Origin: JAJECS01 sp965243625
GTDB lineage: Bacteria; Chloroflexota; UBA11872
Direction: 5' to 3'
Assembly: GCA_965243625.1 (NCBI GenBank)
Contig: CBDEVI010000002.1
Span: 682,001 to 746,000 of the forward strand
DNA: 64,000 nt
Shown here in pieces: positions 8,817 to 16,723 of this stretch. Every line of letters starts with the position of its first letter. The stretch's first letter is position 1. The position numbers were made by a program, and so were the translations under genes. Below the pieces are notes generated by a model. The model worked only from the letters and a program-made list of their open reading frames with translations, had not been told where the DNA came from and did no database searches.

Positions 8817-9213
8817 GCCGCAGCCTCAGTCGGTGACGGGGCCCACCGGAGGACCCGCCGCCCGATGGTACCTGCCGTCGGGTGGGCGGTGGCGGGGCTC
8901 CGATACGCCGATGGGGGACCTCGTGGTCACGTTCAGCAAGCACCCTGCGGATGCGCGGCCCAACCGGACCCTCACCCTAACCCTCTCCCCGAGGGAGAGG
9001 GGACCGGACGGGCCCTCACCCGAACCCCCTCCCAGCGGGAGACCCTTGCAAAACCCGGTCGGACGAATGATGTTTGGGAGAATTCCACCAGCCCCCAGGT
9101 TCGATGAAGGGTGGATTCCCGCCCCGTATCGAGTACGGGGCAGGCTCTTCGCGGGAATGACGTAGGGGCTACGCAAGGGTCTCCTCGGCGGGGAGAGGGG
9201 AGCGGACGGACCC
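8817..9213 (+). repeat. Repeat-packed gap between lgt and a solute-binding protein gene
   Basis: No gene seen. It contains a CCCTCACCCTAACCCTCTCC hairpin element at 8969-9008 with complementary GGGAGAGGGG, and a degenerate second copy at about 9012-9040. A longer composite repeat (about 9045-9165) is related to blocks at 26265-26375, 55272-55390 and 62985-63107. Its last part is the dispersed palindrome, here interrupted (see 9113-9162). Confidence 0.75.
9113..9162 (+). repeat. Dispersed palindrome interrupted by a 24-bp palindromic insert
   Basis: The left half GGATTCCCGCC (9113-9123) and right half TTCGCGGGAATGACG (9148-9162) are normally contiguous elsewhere in the window. Here 24 bases (9124-9147) lie between them. 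The insert forms a stem CCCCGTA/TACGGGG (9122-9128 with 9134-9140, loop TCGAG) and ends CAGGCTC. The same stem-plus-CAGGCTC unit occurs at 61387-61412. Confidence 0.8.
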
Positions 9214-10515
9214 TCACCCTAACCCTCTCCCCGAGGGAGAGGGCACCGGATCCCGTCCGGCTTGCAACTCTTTGGCCAGGGCGGCCATGCGGGCGTCGAC
9301 GGGCTGGCCGGACGACATGACGTCGTCGATGGCCGGAAGCAGGCGCTGCTGGACGATCTCCGCGCTCGGCGTTTCGAGCGACGGGCGGCGCCAATGGGCG
9401 GCGGATTCGGTGAGGGCCTCCAGCGCAAGGCCCTTCGATTTCGCAAATGCTTCGAGCGCGGGCCTCCAGGCGGGCAGGCCGCGCGCGCCCGGGGCCGGCC
9501 AGGCTTCGGTGACCAGCAGCGCCGCGGCGTCGACGGCGGCTTCGATGTCTCGGGCGTCCGTGGCGACGGCCACGTAGTCGGCAGCCACCGGCACGGCACG
9601 ACGCTTGTCGTCCCACGCGGGCAGTGGCGCCAGCTGCCACTCGCCGCTCGATGGAAGATCGTCGAGCACCCAGGCGGAGCGAAGCGTCATGGCGATCCTG
9701 CCCTCGGCCAGGGCGGTGTGCGCGTTCAGCAGCCCATCCCAGGCATAGGGCGGCGGGGAGACGGCTTCGCGATGGATGAGGTCGGCGTACCACTGCCATC
9801 CGGTGCTGGGGGCGACCTGGGCGCCGGTCCAGAACCGGCCGCCGGACGACGTCGCCATGGTCTCGATCTCGGGCACGTCGGCGACGACGCCCCAGCCGTG
9901 GGTGAAGCGCTCGCGATCGCTGAGGCGCCGCGCCGCGTCCAACCACTCCTGGTAGGTGGCGCCGGGTTGCGCGACGCCGGCGCGCTCCAGGGCTTGCGGA
10001 TTGACGAAGGCGTAGACGGGGTACCCGCTGAGCGGCAGTCCGATGCGCGCCTGGTGGTGCTGTCCGAGCCGCTCCATGGCCGGGAGCAGATCGAGGCCGC
10101 CGAGCCAGGCGTTGAGCGCGAGCACCAGGCCCTCGCGGGCGAGTTGCGCCAGCTGCGTGCCGGGAATGCCGGCGACCAAATCGAATTCTCCCCCGCGACG
10201 GGCGCCGGCGATGAGTTCGGCGAGGCCTGCCGGTGACGGGGCGGCGTGGGAAACCTGGAGATCGATTTCGGGCCGCCGCGCGGCGACGGCCGCCACGCGC
10301 TCCGGCCAGGGCGACTCGTCGCGACCGAGCACCAGCAGGCGAACGGTTGTGGAGTCGGCCTCCGCCGCTGCCGCGACGGGCGGCTGATGGAGGTCCTGGC
10401 CGGCGAATGCCGCACCGGAGGCGGCGAGTACTCGGGCGGCGACCGCCGAGCTTGCGCCCCGCAGCAGGGTCCGGCGGGAGAGGCGCTTTCGCGCGCGGCC
10501 GATGCCGGGTCTCAG
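9214..10515 (-). CDS. Extracellular solute-binding protein with Tat signal, probable CTG start
   Basis: A family-1-like ABC transporter substrate-binding protein. The sequence reads FDLVAGIPGTQLAQLAREGLVLAL, then YPVYAFVNPQALERAG and a WYADLIHREAV region, typical of sugar/polyamine binders. In frame upstream of the first GTG (10332) lies a complete twin-arginine signal, RKRLSRRTLLRG, with a hydrophobic stretch and AAFAG cleavage site. No ATG, GTG or TTG exists between there and the stop at 10642-10644. A CTG at 10513-10515 has AAGGGA eight bases upstream and is proposed as start (433 residues). The last dozen residues and stop codon come from a dispersed repeat, so the native C-terminus may be altered. 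No permease genes adjoin. Confidence 0.72.
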   Translation of the reverse strand: MRPGIGRARKRLSRRTLLRGASSAVAARVLAASGAAFAGQDLHQPPVAAAAEADSTTVRLLVLGRDESPWPERVAAVAARRPEIDLQVSHAAPSPAGLAELIAGARRGGEFDLVAGIPGTQLAQLAREGLVLALNAWLGGLDLLPAMERLGQHHQARIGLPLSGYPVYAFVNPQALERAGVAQPGATYQEWLDAARRLSDRERFTHGWGVVADVPEIETMATSSGGRFWTGAQVAPSTGWQWYADLIHREAVSPPPYAWDGLLNAHTALAEGRIAMTLRSAWVLDDLPSSGEWQLAPLPAWDDKRRAVPVAADYVAVATDARDIEAAVDAAALLVTEAWPAPGARGLPAWRPALEAFAKSKGLALEALTESAAHWRRPSLETPSAEIVQQRLLPAIDDVMSSGQPVDARMAALAKELQAGRDPVPSPSGRGLG

Positions 10516-10699
10516 CGTTGCCGTCCCTTGTCCCGGCGAAGCCCTGGGGCCGGCGCATGGCTCGGAGCGCCGCGTTGCGCTTGTGAAAGAACCACGACGG
10601 TTTGGCGCTCGGCGCTTCGAACCGGGGTGGCAGGCATGCGACTATTGAGTGCGTGAAGTTGCCGCAAGAATCGCACGGGCTGTGCGTGGTGGGTGGTAG

Positions 10700-11656
10700 A
10701 TGTACGACATCGCGATCTTAGGCTCAGGACCGGCCGGCCTCACCGCCGCTATCTATAGCGCGCGCGCGAATCTCTCCACGGTGGTGATCACCGGCGAGAT
10801 GTTCGGCGGGCAGATCGCCACGACCAACGACGTCGAGAACTACCCGGGGTTCTCCGAAATCGAGGGCCCCGAGCTCACGATGCGGATGCGGGAGCAGGCT
10901 GAGAAGTTCGGCGCCGAGATGCTGGTGGACACGGTCACCGAGATCGACGTCAACGGTCCGCCTTTCACCCTGAAACTGATTTCCGGCGAGCTGACGGCAC
11001 GTGCGGTGGTGGTGGCCACCGGCGCGACGGCGCGGCAGCTCGAAGTGCCGGGCGAGCAGGAGTATTGGGGTCGCGGTGTGTCGTTTTGCGCCACGTGCGA
11101 CGGCGCGTTCTTCAAGGACGTGCCGCTGGCGGTCATTGGCGGCGGCGACAGCGCGTTGCAAGAGGCGCTGTTCCTCACGCGATTCGCTTCCAAGGTCACG
11201 GTCGTCCACCGTCGGGACCAGCTGCGCGCCGGGACCTATCTGCGCATGCGCGCCGAAGAGGATCCGAAGATTGAGTTTTTGTGGAACCACGTGGTCGCGT
11301 CGGTGGAAGGCGACGAGCGCGGCGTCACGCACCTGCGACTGCGCGACGTCAACTCCAGTGAAATGAGTGATCTCGCCGTCGAGGGCATGTTCGTGTTCAT
11401 CGGGCACTTTCCCAACACGGCGATGTTCGAAGGCAAGCTCGACATGACCGACGACGGGTACGTGGTGTCCGACCGGCGCATGCACACGAGCGTCGAGGGC
11501 ATCTTCGTGGCCGGCGAGGCGCAGGACCACTATTTCCGCCAGGCCATCACCGGGGCCGGCGAGGGCTGCATGGCGGCCATGGAGGCGGAGAAGTTCGTCG
11601 CCGGGCTCGAGGGCGCGGACGCCGGCGTGCCCGTGGAGGCCGCGGCGGTCGGGTAG
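10700..11656 (+). CDS. trxB: Thioredoxin reductase
   Basis: FAD enzyme that passes electrons from NADPH to thioredoxin. The 318-residue length is standard. FAD motif GSGPAGLTAAIYSAR is at residues 8-22, GGQIATTNDVENYPGF follows, and the redox-active pair is C130-A-T-C133 in SFCATCDGAFF. NADPH-binding VIGGGDSALQEALFLT and the C-terminal FAD motif GIFVAGEAQDHYFRQA are intact; the latter is a little unlike the usual AGD(V/C) form. The ATG at 10700 follows GGTGGT. It is a single gene. No thioredoxin gene adjoins. Confidence 0.95.
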   Translation: MYDIAILGSGPAGLTAAIYSARANLSTVVITGEMFGGQIATTNDVENYPGFSEIEGPELTMRMREQAEKFGAEMLVDTVTEIDVNGPPFTLKLISGELTARAVVVATGATARQLEVPGEQEYWGRGVSFCATCDGAFFKDVPLAVIGGGDSALQEALFLTRFASKVTVVHRRDQLRAGTYLRMRAEEDPKIEFLWNHVVASVEGDERGVTHLRLRDVNSSEMSDLAVEGMFVFIGHFPNTAMFEGKLDMTDDGYVVSDRRMHTSVEGIFVAGEAQDHYFRQAITGAGEGCMAAMEAEKFVAGLEGADAGVPVEAAAVG

Positions 11657-11919
11657 TCGGTGGCGCCCGTCGCCGGGCCGCCTGCGATTTTTCCATCGCG
11701 GCCGATCCCACGCTGCACGCAGCGTGGGCCACCGGAGCACCGGTGACCTGGGCAGCCACAAGGGCTGCCCCTACAGAGAATGAGCAGAGATGGGTCGGGG
11801 CGTCCCTTGTGGGCGCCCGCCCGGCTAGCGACCCGGGCAGCCACAAGGGCTGCCCCTACACGAAATGACGGTTTGCGCGAGGGCTTCGCTACTGGGGGAA
11901 GGCGTTCGGCCGGAGCTCT
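11657..11919 (+). repeat. Convergent gap with several palindromes
   Basis: Between the convergent trxB and groL. It holds two copies of GGGCAGCC-acaag-GGCTGCCC followed by CTACA (11750-11774 and 11835-11860), and perfect hairpins CCCACGCTGC/GCAGCGTGGG (11707-11728) and ACCGG/CCGGT (11731-11744). None has a following T-run, so intrinsic termination is not proven, though the first hairpins are well placed to end trxB transcripts. Confidence 0.7.
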
Positions 11920-13662
11920 CTAGAAGCCGCCCATACCGCCCATGCCGCCCATACCACCCATGCCGCCCATACCTCCCATACCTCCCATACCGCCCATGCC
12001 TCCCATACCGCCCATGCCTCCCATTCCACCCATGCCGGCGTCGGCGCCGGGGGGCGGTTCCTGGGGTACGAAGCCGGTCTCGGCGACCACGACTTCAGTG
12101 GTGAGGATGAGGTTGGCGATGGAGACGCCGTTCTTGAGGGCCGACTCGGTGACCCTGGCCGGGTCGATCACGCCGTCGGCGACGAGATCGCCGTATTCGC
12201 CGGTGAGCACGTTGAGCCCGTAGTTCGGGTTCTGGTGCTCCTCCTGCCCGCGGCGGATGTTGTTGATGACCACGCCGCCGTGGAGGCCGGAATTGTGGGC
12301 GAGTTGCCGCACGGGCTGGGCCAGCGCGAGGCGCAGCGCCCGCACGCCGGCTTGCTCATCGCCCGAGGTGGCTTCTTCGACGGCGTCCAGCGCGCCGGCG
12401 GCATTGAGCAAGGCCACGCCGCCGCCGGGGACCACGCCGCGCTCGATCGCCGCGCGCGTGGCTGCGAGGGCATCCTCGACACGAGCCTTCTTTTCCTTGA
12501 GCTCGACTTCGGTGGCGGCGCCGACGTTGATGACGGCCACGCCGCCGGAGAGCCGTGCCCGACGCTCCTCAGTTTGATCGCGGTCGTACTCCGACTTCGC
12601 CTCTTCCATCTCGACTTTGAGCTGCTGGAGGCGCGCCTGGATGGCGGCTGGACGGCCCTTGCCGCCCTCGATCGTCGTCTCTTCCTTGCGGCAGATCACG
12701 CGCCGCGCTTGCCCCAGATCGTCGATCGTGGCGTCTTCGAGCTTGCGGCCTGTATCCGGGCCAAAGCACGTGGCGCCGACGAGGATGGCGATGTCTTCCA
12801 TCATGTACTTGCGGCGATCGCCGTACCCCGGGGCCTTGACGCCCAGCGAGTTGAGATTCCCGCGCTGGTTGTTCACCAGCAGCACGGCCAGCGGGTCGCC
12901 CGCCAGCTCGTCGCTGATGACCACGAACTCCTTCTTGCCCGCTTGATTCAGCTGATCCAGCAATGGCACTAGGTCGTGGATGTGGGTGGGCTTGGAGTTG
13001 GTGACGAGGATGTAGGGGTCTTCGATGATGGTCAGCATGTTGTCGCGGTCGGTGACGAACTCCGGCGAGGCGTAGCCCTTGTCGAAGGTCATGCCCTCGG
13101 TGTGGTCGATCTCGGTTTCGAGACCCCTGGACTCGTCAACCGTGATGGCGCCATCCCGCCCGACGGTGTCCATGGCCTTGGCGATGAGCTCGCCGATCTC
13201 GTCGTCGCCGGACGCGATGGCGGCGATGTTGGCGATCTCGTCACGATGCTGAATCGGCGTCGCCTGGCGTCGGAGCGCGTACTGCACTTCCTGGGTGGCC
13301 TTGTCGATACCGCGGCGCAGCATCATGGCGTTGGCGCCGGCGGCCATGCTGCGCAGCGCCTCGGTGAGCACGGCCTGCGCCAGCACGGTGGCCGTGGTGG
13401 TGCCGTCGCCGGCGGATTCGCCGGTGCGGCTGGCCGCCTCCTTGATGAGCTGGGCGCCCACGTCCTTGAACTCGTCGTCGAGGTCGATCTCCTCGGCCAC
13501 GCTCACGCCGTCATGGGTGATGGTGGGGGCGCTGTATTTCTTGCCCAGCGCGACGTTGCGTCCCTTGGGTCCCAAGGTCGAGCGCACCGCGCGGGCGATG
13601 ACCTCCACGCCATCGGACAATTCCTGGCGGGCTTCTTCGGCGAGCACGATCTGCTTAGGCAT
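11920..13662 (-). CDS. groL: Chaperonin GroEL (60 kDa)
   Basis: ATP-driven protein-folding ring subunit in the cytoplasm, 580 residues from the ATG at 13662. Diagnostic segments are VRSTLGPKGRNV, the DGTTTATVLAQAV nucleotide loop and RGVVPGGGVALL. The C-terminal tail is twelve MGG units plus GF; the underlying codons vary, so the repeat is maintained at protein level. The usual groS is not upstream: the 13663-14124 gap has no gene and no CIRCE element. This is therefore a lone groL, possibly one of several copies as is common in some phyla. The frame runs about 30 codons upstream of the ATG without homology. Confidence 0.96.
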   Translation of the reverse strand: MPKQIVLAEEARQELSDGVEVIARAVRSTLGPKGRNVALGKKYSAPTITHDGVSVAEEIDLDDEFKDVGAQLIKEAASRTGESAGDGTTTATVLAQAVLTEALRSMAAGANAMMLRRGIDKATQEVQYALRRQATPIQHRDEIANIAAIASGDDEIGELIAKAMDTVGRDGAITVDESRGLETEIDHTEGMTFDKGYASPEFVTDRDNMLTIIEDPYILVTNSKPTHIHDLVPLLDQLNQAGKKEFVVISDELAGDPLAVLLVNNQRGNLNSLGVKAPGYGDRRKYMMEDIAILVGATCFGPDTGRKLEDATIDDLGQARRVICRKEETTIEGGKGRPAAIQARLQQLKVEMEEAKSEYDRDQTEERRARLSGGVAVINVGAATEVELKEKKARVEDALAATRAAIERGVVPGGGVALLNAAGALDAVEEATSGDEQAGVRALRLALAQPVRQLAHNSGLHGGVVINNIRRGQEEHQNPNYGLNVLTGEYGDLVADGVIDPARVTESALKNGVSIANLILTTEVVVAETGFVPQEPPPGADAGMGGMGGMGGMGGMGGMGGMGGMGGMGGMGGMGGMGGF

Positions 13663-14124
13663 GGCTTCCTCTTGGGCGCGTGGCGCCGGATGTCTCAGGT
13701 TGGTTGAGGGCCGCCGCGGGACGTTCGCCGCGGCGGAGAATCCGATTTCGGTCAATTTTAGGGGTGGTTCGCCGTCGGATCAATGCCCCGGCGGCCGGAC
13801 GCGATTTTGGATTGCTCGCTCAGCCTCCCTGGCTCTCCCAATTCCAGGCGGAGGAGGCCGAATCACCCTCACCCTAACCCTCTCCCATCAAGGGAGAGGG
13901 AACCGGACCTGCCTTGCCCGCTCTCCAATCTCGACTGGAGGGATTACGCACCGGTCTCATTGAGGGGAAAGGGGACCCGACTGCAGTCAGGACGCGGGAG
14001 GGCGTTCAGCGCCGACGAGCGGCTCGTGCCCGCGGCCGACATGTTCCACGTCCGCCGACAGGGTGCGGCGGCCAAATGTGGTCCAATGGCCTGGCAGCGA
14101 GAGGCACGCGGCGGAAGAGGATCC
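13663..14124 (+). repeat. Divergent gap with a hairpin repeat
   Basis: Lies between groL (reverse) and the P-loop gene (forward). The only recognisable item is a CCCTCACCCTAACCCTCTCC element with matching GGGAGAGGGAACCGGA at 13865-13909. No CIRCE-like TTAGCACTC repeat was found upstream of groL. A weakly coding-looking forward frame from 13783 is not supported before the ATG at 14125. Confidence 0.6.
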
Positions 14125-14802
14125 ATGCGGCTCATCATTGCCGGTTGTGAGTACAGCGGAACGACGACCCTTGCCGAGGGCATTGGCAAATGGGCGGAAA
14201 AGACGCTCGGCGGCAAGCCGGGGAGTCATGACCACTTCAAGGGCCCACCGGAGAAGAACCTGACGGCCGAGGAAGAAGCGCAGTTTGCGGCGTTGAAGCC
14301 GCGGCTCCTCGAGATGTTCCAGCGGTATCAGATCGAGTACCACCTGCAACCGGGGTTCTATGCCTACCCCGACCACGTGATGGTGGGCATGCACCTGGAG
14401 GATGCGGTCTACGCGCCGCTGTACTACGGCTACGGCGGCCCGGGCCAATACGCGGAGCGCACCGAGTTCGCGCGCCACACGGAGGAGCGAATCCTGGGGC
14501 TGGCGCCGGACGTGATCGAGATTCTTGTCACGGCGACTCCGGAGGTCATTCGGCGGCGCATGCGCGAGGCGCCGCATCGCAATCAGACGATCAAGGAGGC
14601 CGACGTCGAGTATGTGCTGGAGCAGTTCGAGAAGCAGCATGAGGCGTCGCTGATTCGCAACAAGATGGAGATCGACACGTCGGAGACGAGCGTGGACGAG
14701 TGCGTGGCGCAGTTCGTCGAGTTCTACGAGCCGCTGATGACCGACGCCGATCGCGTCCGAGCCCTGGTGACGCGCGCGCGCCGCGCCGGCGAGTGGTTCT
14801 AG
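14125..14802 (+). CDS. P-loop-like ATP-binding protein of unknown function
   Basis: A 225-residue protein starting MRLIIAGCEYSGTTTLAEGI. This resembles a kinase-type Walker A, but the lysine of G-x4-G-K-[ST] is replaced by threonine (GCEYSGTT). It then has a Tyr/Gly-rich middle (PLYYGYGGPGQYAERTEFARHTEE). After this come VIEILVTATPEVIRRRMREAPHRNQTIKEADVEYVLEQFEKQHEAS, similar to the lid and base-binding part of nucleotide or deoxynucleoside kinases, and a C-terminal segment like those of dNMP kinases. I cannot name the substrate. The ATG at 14125 was chosen because similarity to the P-loop fold begins there. Stands alone between repeat gaps. Confidence 0.65.
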   Translation: MRLIIAGCEYSGTTTLAEGIGKWAEKTLGGKPGSHDHFKGPPEKNLTAEEEAQFAALKPRLLEMFQRYQIEYHLQPGFYAYPDHVMVGMHLEDAVYAPLYYGYGGPGQYAERTEFARHTEERILGLAPDVIEILVTATPEVIRRRMREAPHRNQTIKEADVEYVLEQFEKQHEASLIRNKMEIDTSETSVDECVAQFVEFYEPLMTDADRVRALVTRARRAGEWF

Positions 14803-14903
14803 GCGCGTCGTCGGGCTGCCGGCACGGGACGACGATGCAGGCGCCGAGGCGCTGGGCGTCCTGCCGGCGAAAGACGGCAAAAAATTGCCGAAGTGAAGTC
14901 GCG

Positions 14904-14949
14904 GTTACCATTGTTAAACGCGCTACAGTTACCACTGTTCCGCGCGCTA
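14904..14949 (+). promoter_or_regulatory. Two tandem 22-bp direct repeats, possible operator
   Basis: Two copies at 14904-14925 and 14928-14949 share GTTACCA-[TC]-TGTT and end CGCGCTA, with a 24-bp period, so the copies sit on nearly the same helix face. They are 31 bases before the lipoprotein GTG start and contain the most A+T-rich bases of the gap. They fit a regulator binding site or overlapping promoter boxes. The binder is unknown. Confidence 0.5.
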
Positions 14950-14980
14950 GACTTCAAGGATTCCCCAGGAGGCACGCGTC

Positions 14981-15763
14981 GTGATGTCAATTCCTCGCCT
15001 GCGATGGACGATCATCCTGGCCGTCGCCGTGGTCGGCGTTCTGGTCCTCGCCGCGTGCGATCCGCCTGGAACAGATTCCGGCAGCGGGCCGGACCCGACC
15101 GCGACCGTAGTGGTGATTGGGGGGGCGACGTCTCCCACGCCGGAGGCGACGACCGCCGCGCCCACGCCGCCGCCGACGCCGGAGCCGATCCCGACCGATA
15201 CCCCCGCGCCAGCTCCCACCTCGACGCCGATTCCAACGCCGAATCCCACACCGACGCCTGCACCCACGCCGACTCCGACGCCCGCGGCGACGCCAGAGCC
15301 CGAGCCCGAGCCCACGCCCGTGGTGGTGCCGGTGCTGGCCCTGGTGATCGCGGACGTGCTGAACGTGCGCAACCAGCCGGGTGTGGAGGGCAGCGAGGTC
15401 GAGTACGTGGTTCGTGAGAATGACGAAATCGAGGTCACGGGCGAGGTGGTGATCCTGGCCGACGGCGCATGGCGCGAAACGGCCGACGGGAACTGGGTTT
15501 CCGAGCAATGGCTGGGTCGCGGCGCGTTCGCCGACGTCGAGCACGCCGGCGTGGCCGTGGTGATTCCGGCCGACGGCCTGAACGTGCGCGACGTGCCAGA
15601 CCCCGAGACGAGCACGGTGCAGTATGTGGCGTACGGCGACTCCGAGGTGACGCTGACCGGCGTGATCGAGGTCGTCGACGGCATCGTCTGGCGCGAGCTG
15701 GACGACGGGAACTGGGTCCAGGCGCGGTATCTGCAGATCGCGCTGCCGGAGTCGCCGGTATAG
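14981..15763 (+). CDS. SH3-domain surface lipoprotein with Pro/Thr-rich linker
   Basis: A 260-residue exported lipoprotein. The N-terminal hydrophobic segment ends in the lipobox LAAC (Cys26), a substrate for the Lgt encoded at 7965. About 80 residues of Pro-Thr repeats form an extended linker. Two bacterial SH3-like domains follow, each with the signature DVLNVRNQPG or DGLNVRDVPD and ending in DGNWV-x-x-x-x-L. Such domains bind cell-wall peptides or act as surface adaptors. The GTG at 14981 is preferred over the ATG three bases on because AGGAGG lies 8 bases before it. Upstream sit two tandem 22-bp repeats that may control it. Confidence 0.85.
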   Translation: MMSIPRLRWTIILAVAVVGVLVLAACDPPGTDSGSGPDPTATVVVIGGATSPTPEATTAAPTPPPTPEPIPTDTPAPAPTSTPIPTPNPTPTPAPTPTPTPAATPEPEPEPTPVVVPVLALVIADVLNVRNQPGVEGSEVEYVVRENDEIEVTGEVVILADGAWRETADGNWVSEQWLGRGAFADVEHAGVAVVIPADGLNVRDVPDPETSTVQYVAYGDSEVTLTGVIEVVDGIVWRELDDGNWVQARYLQIALPESPV

Positions 15764-15861
15764 CCCGGACGGCCGGCGTCGAGCCCCGGGCGTGGGTTTA
15801 CCTGCCGTCGGCTTGCGCCGGCAGGCTTTGGCCCGGCCGCTAGAGAACGCCGACCATCGCC

Positions 15862-16494
<633 letters not shown>

Positions 16495-16723
16495 CTCGAG
16501 GACGACGCTGGACGATCGGAGACTCGGATCACCTTGCCCTAACCTTCTCCAATCGAGAAGGCCTTTGCATAGGCCTGAACGGGCGGGTCTGAGACCCGCC
16601 CCTACACCAGGTTCTCAGCGCGCCGCCAGGTTCAATGAAGGGTGGATTCCCGCCTTCGCGGGAATGACGGAGGGATTGGGTACTGCCGCCCTCCAGGCGC
16701 GAATGGGCCGGAGCCGAGGTTTC
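16495..16723 (+). repeat. Gap with three dispersed repeat types
   Basis: A degenerate CCCTAACCTTCTCC element (about 16532-16561), the palindrome GGGCGGGTCT-GAGACCCGCC followed by CCTAC (16581-16606), and a GGTGGATTCCCGCCTTCGCG palindrome (16641-16670). The 40 bases up to the second element resemble 61351-61391. Confidence 0.75.

Noticed and set aside
7963..8943. N-terminal extension of the chelatase-like gene to 8943
   Set aside because: The frame is open but overlaps all of lgt in another frame; homology starts at the ATG at 7962.
8969..9250. Repeats considered as a CRISPR array or telomere-like DNA
   Set aside because: Copies are dispersed over the window without regular spacers or cas genes, and each forms a hairpin.
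11707..11744. Intrinsic terminator after trxB
   Set aside because: Stable hairpins are present but without a T-run, so it is not called as a terminator feature.
11926..12033. Tandem 9-bp repeat as a possible minisatellite
   Set aside because: It is the GGM tail of GroEL with varying codons.
14981..15544. Arg- and Gly-rich overlapping frames in the Pro/Thr-linker region
   Set aside because: They arise from the repetitive linker codons of the SH3 lipoprotein read in other frames.
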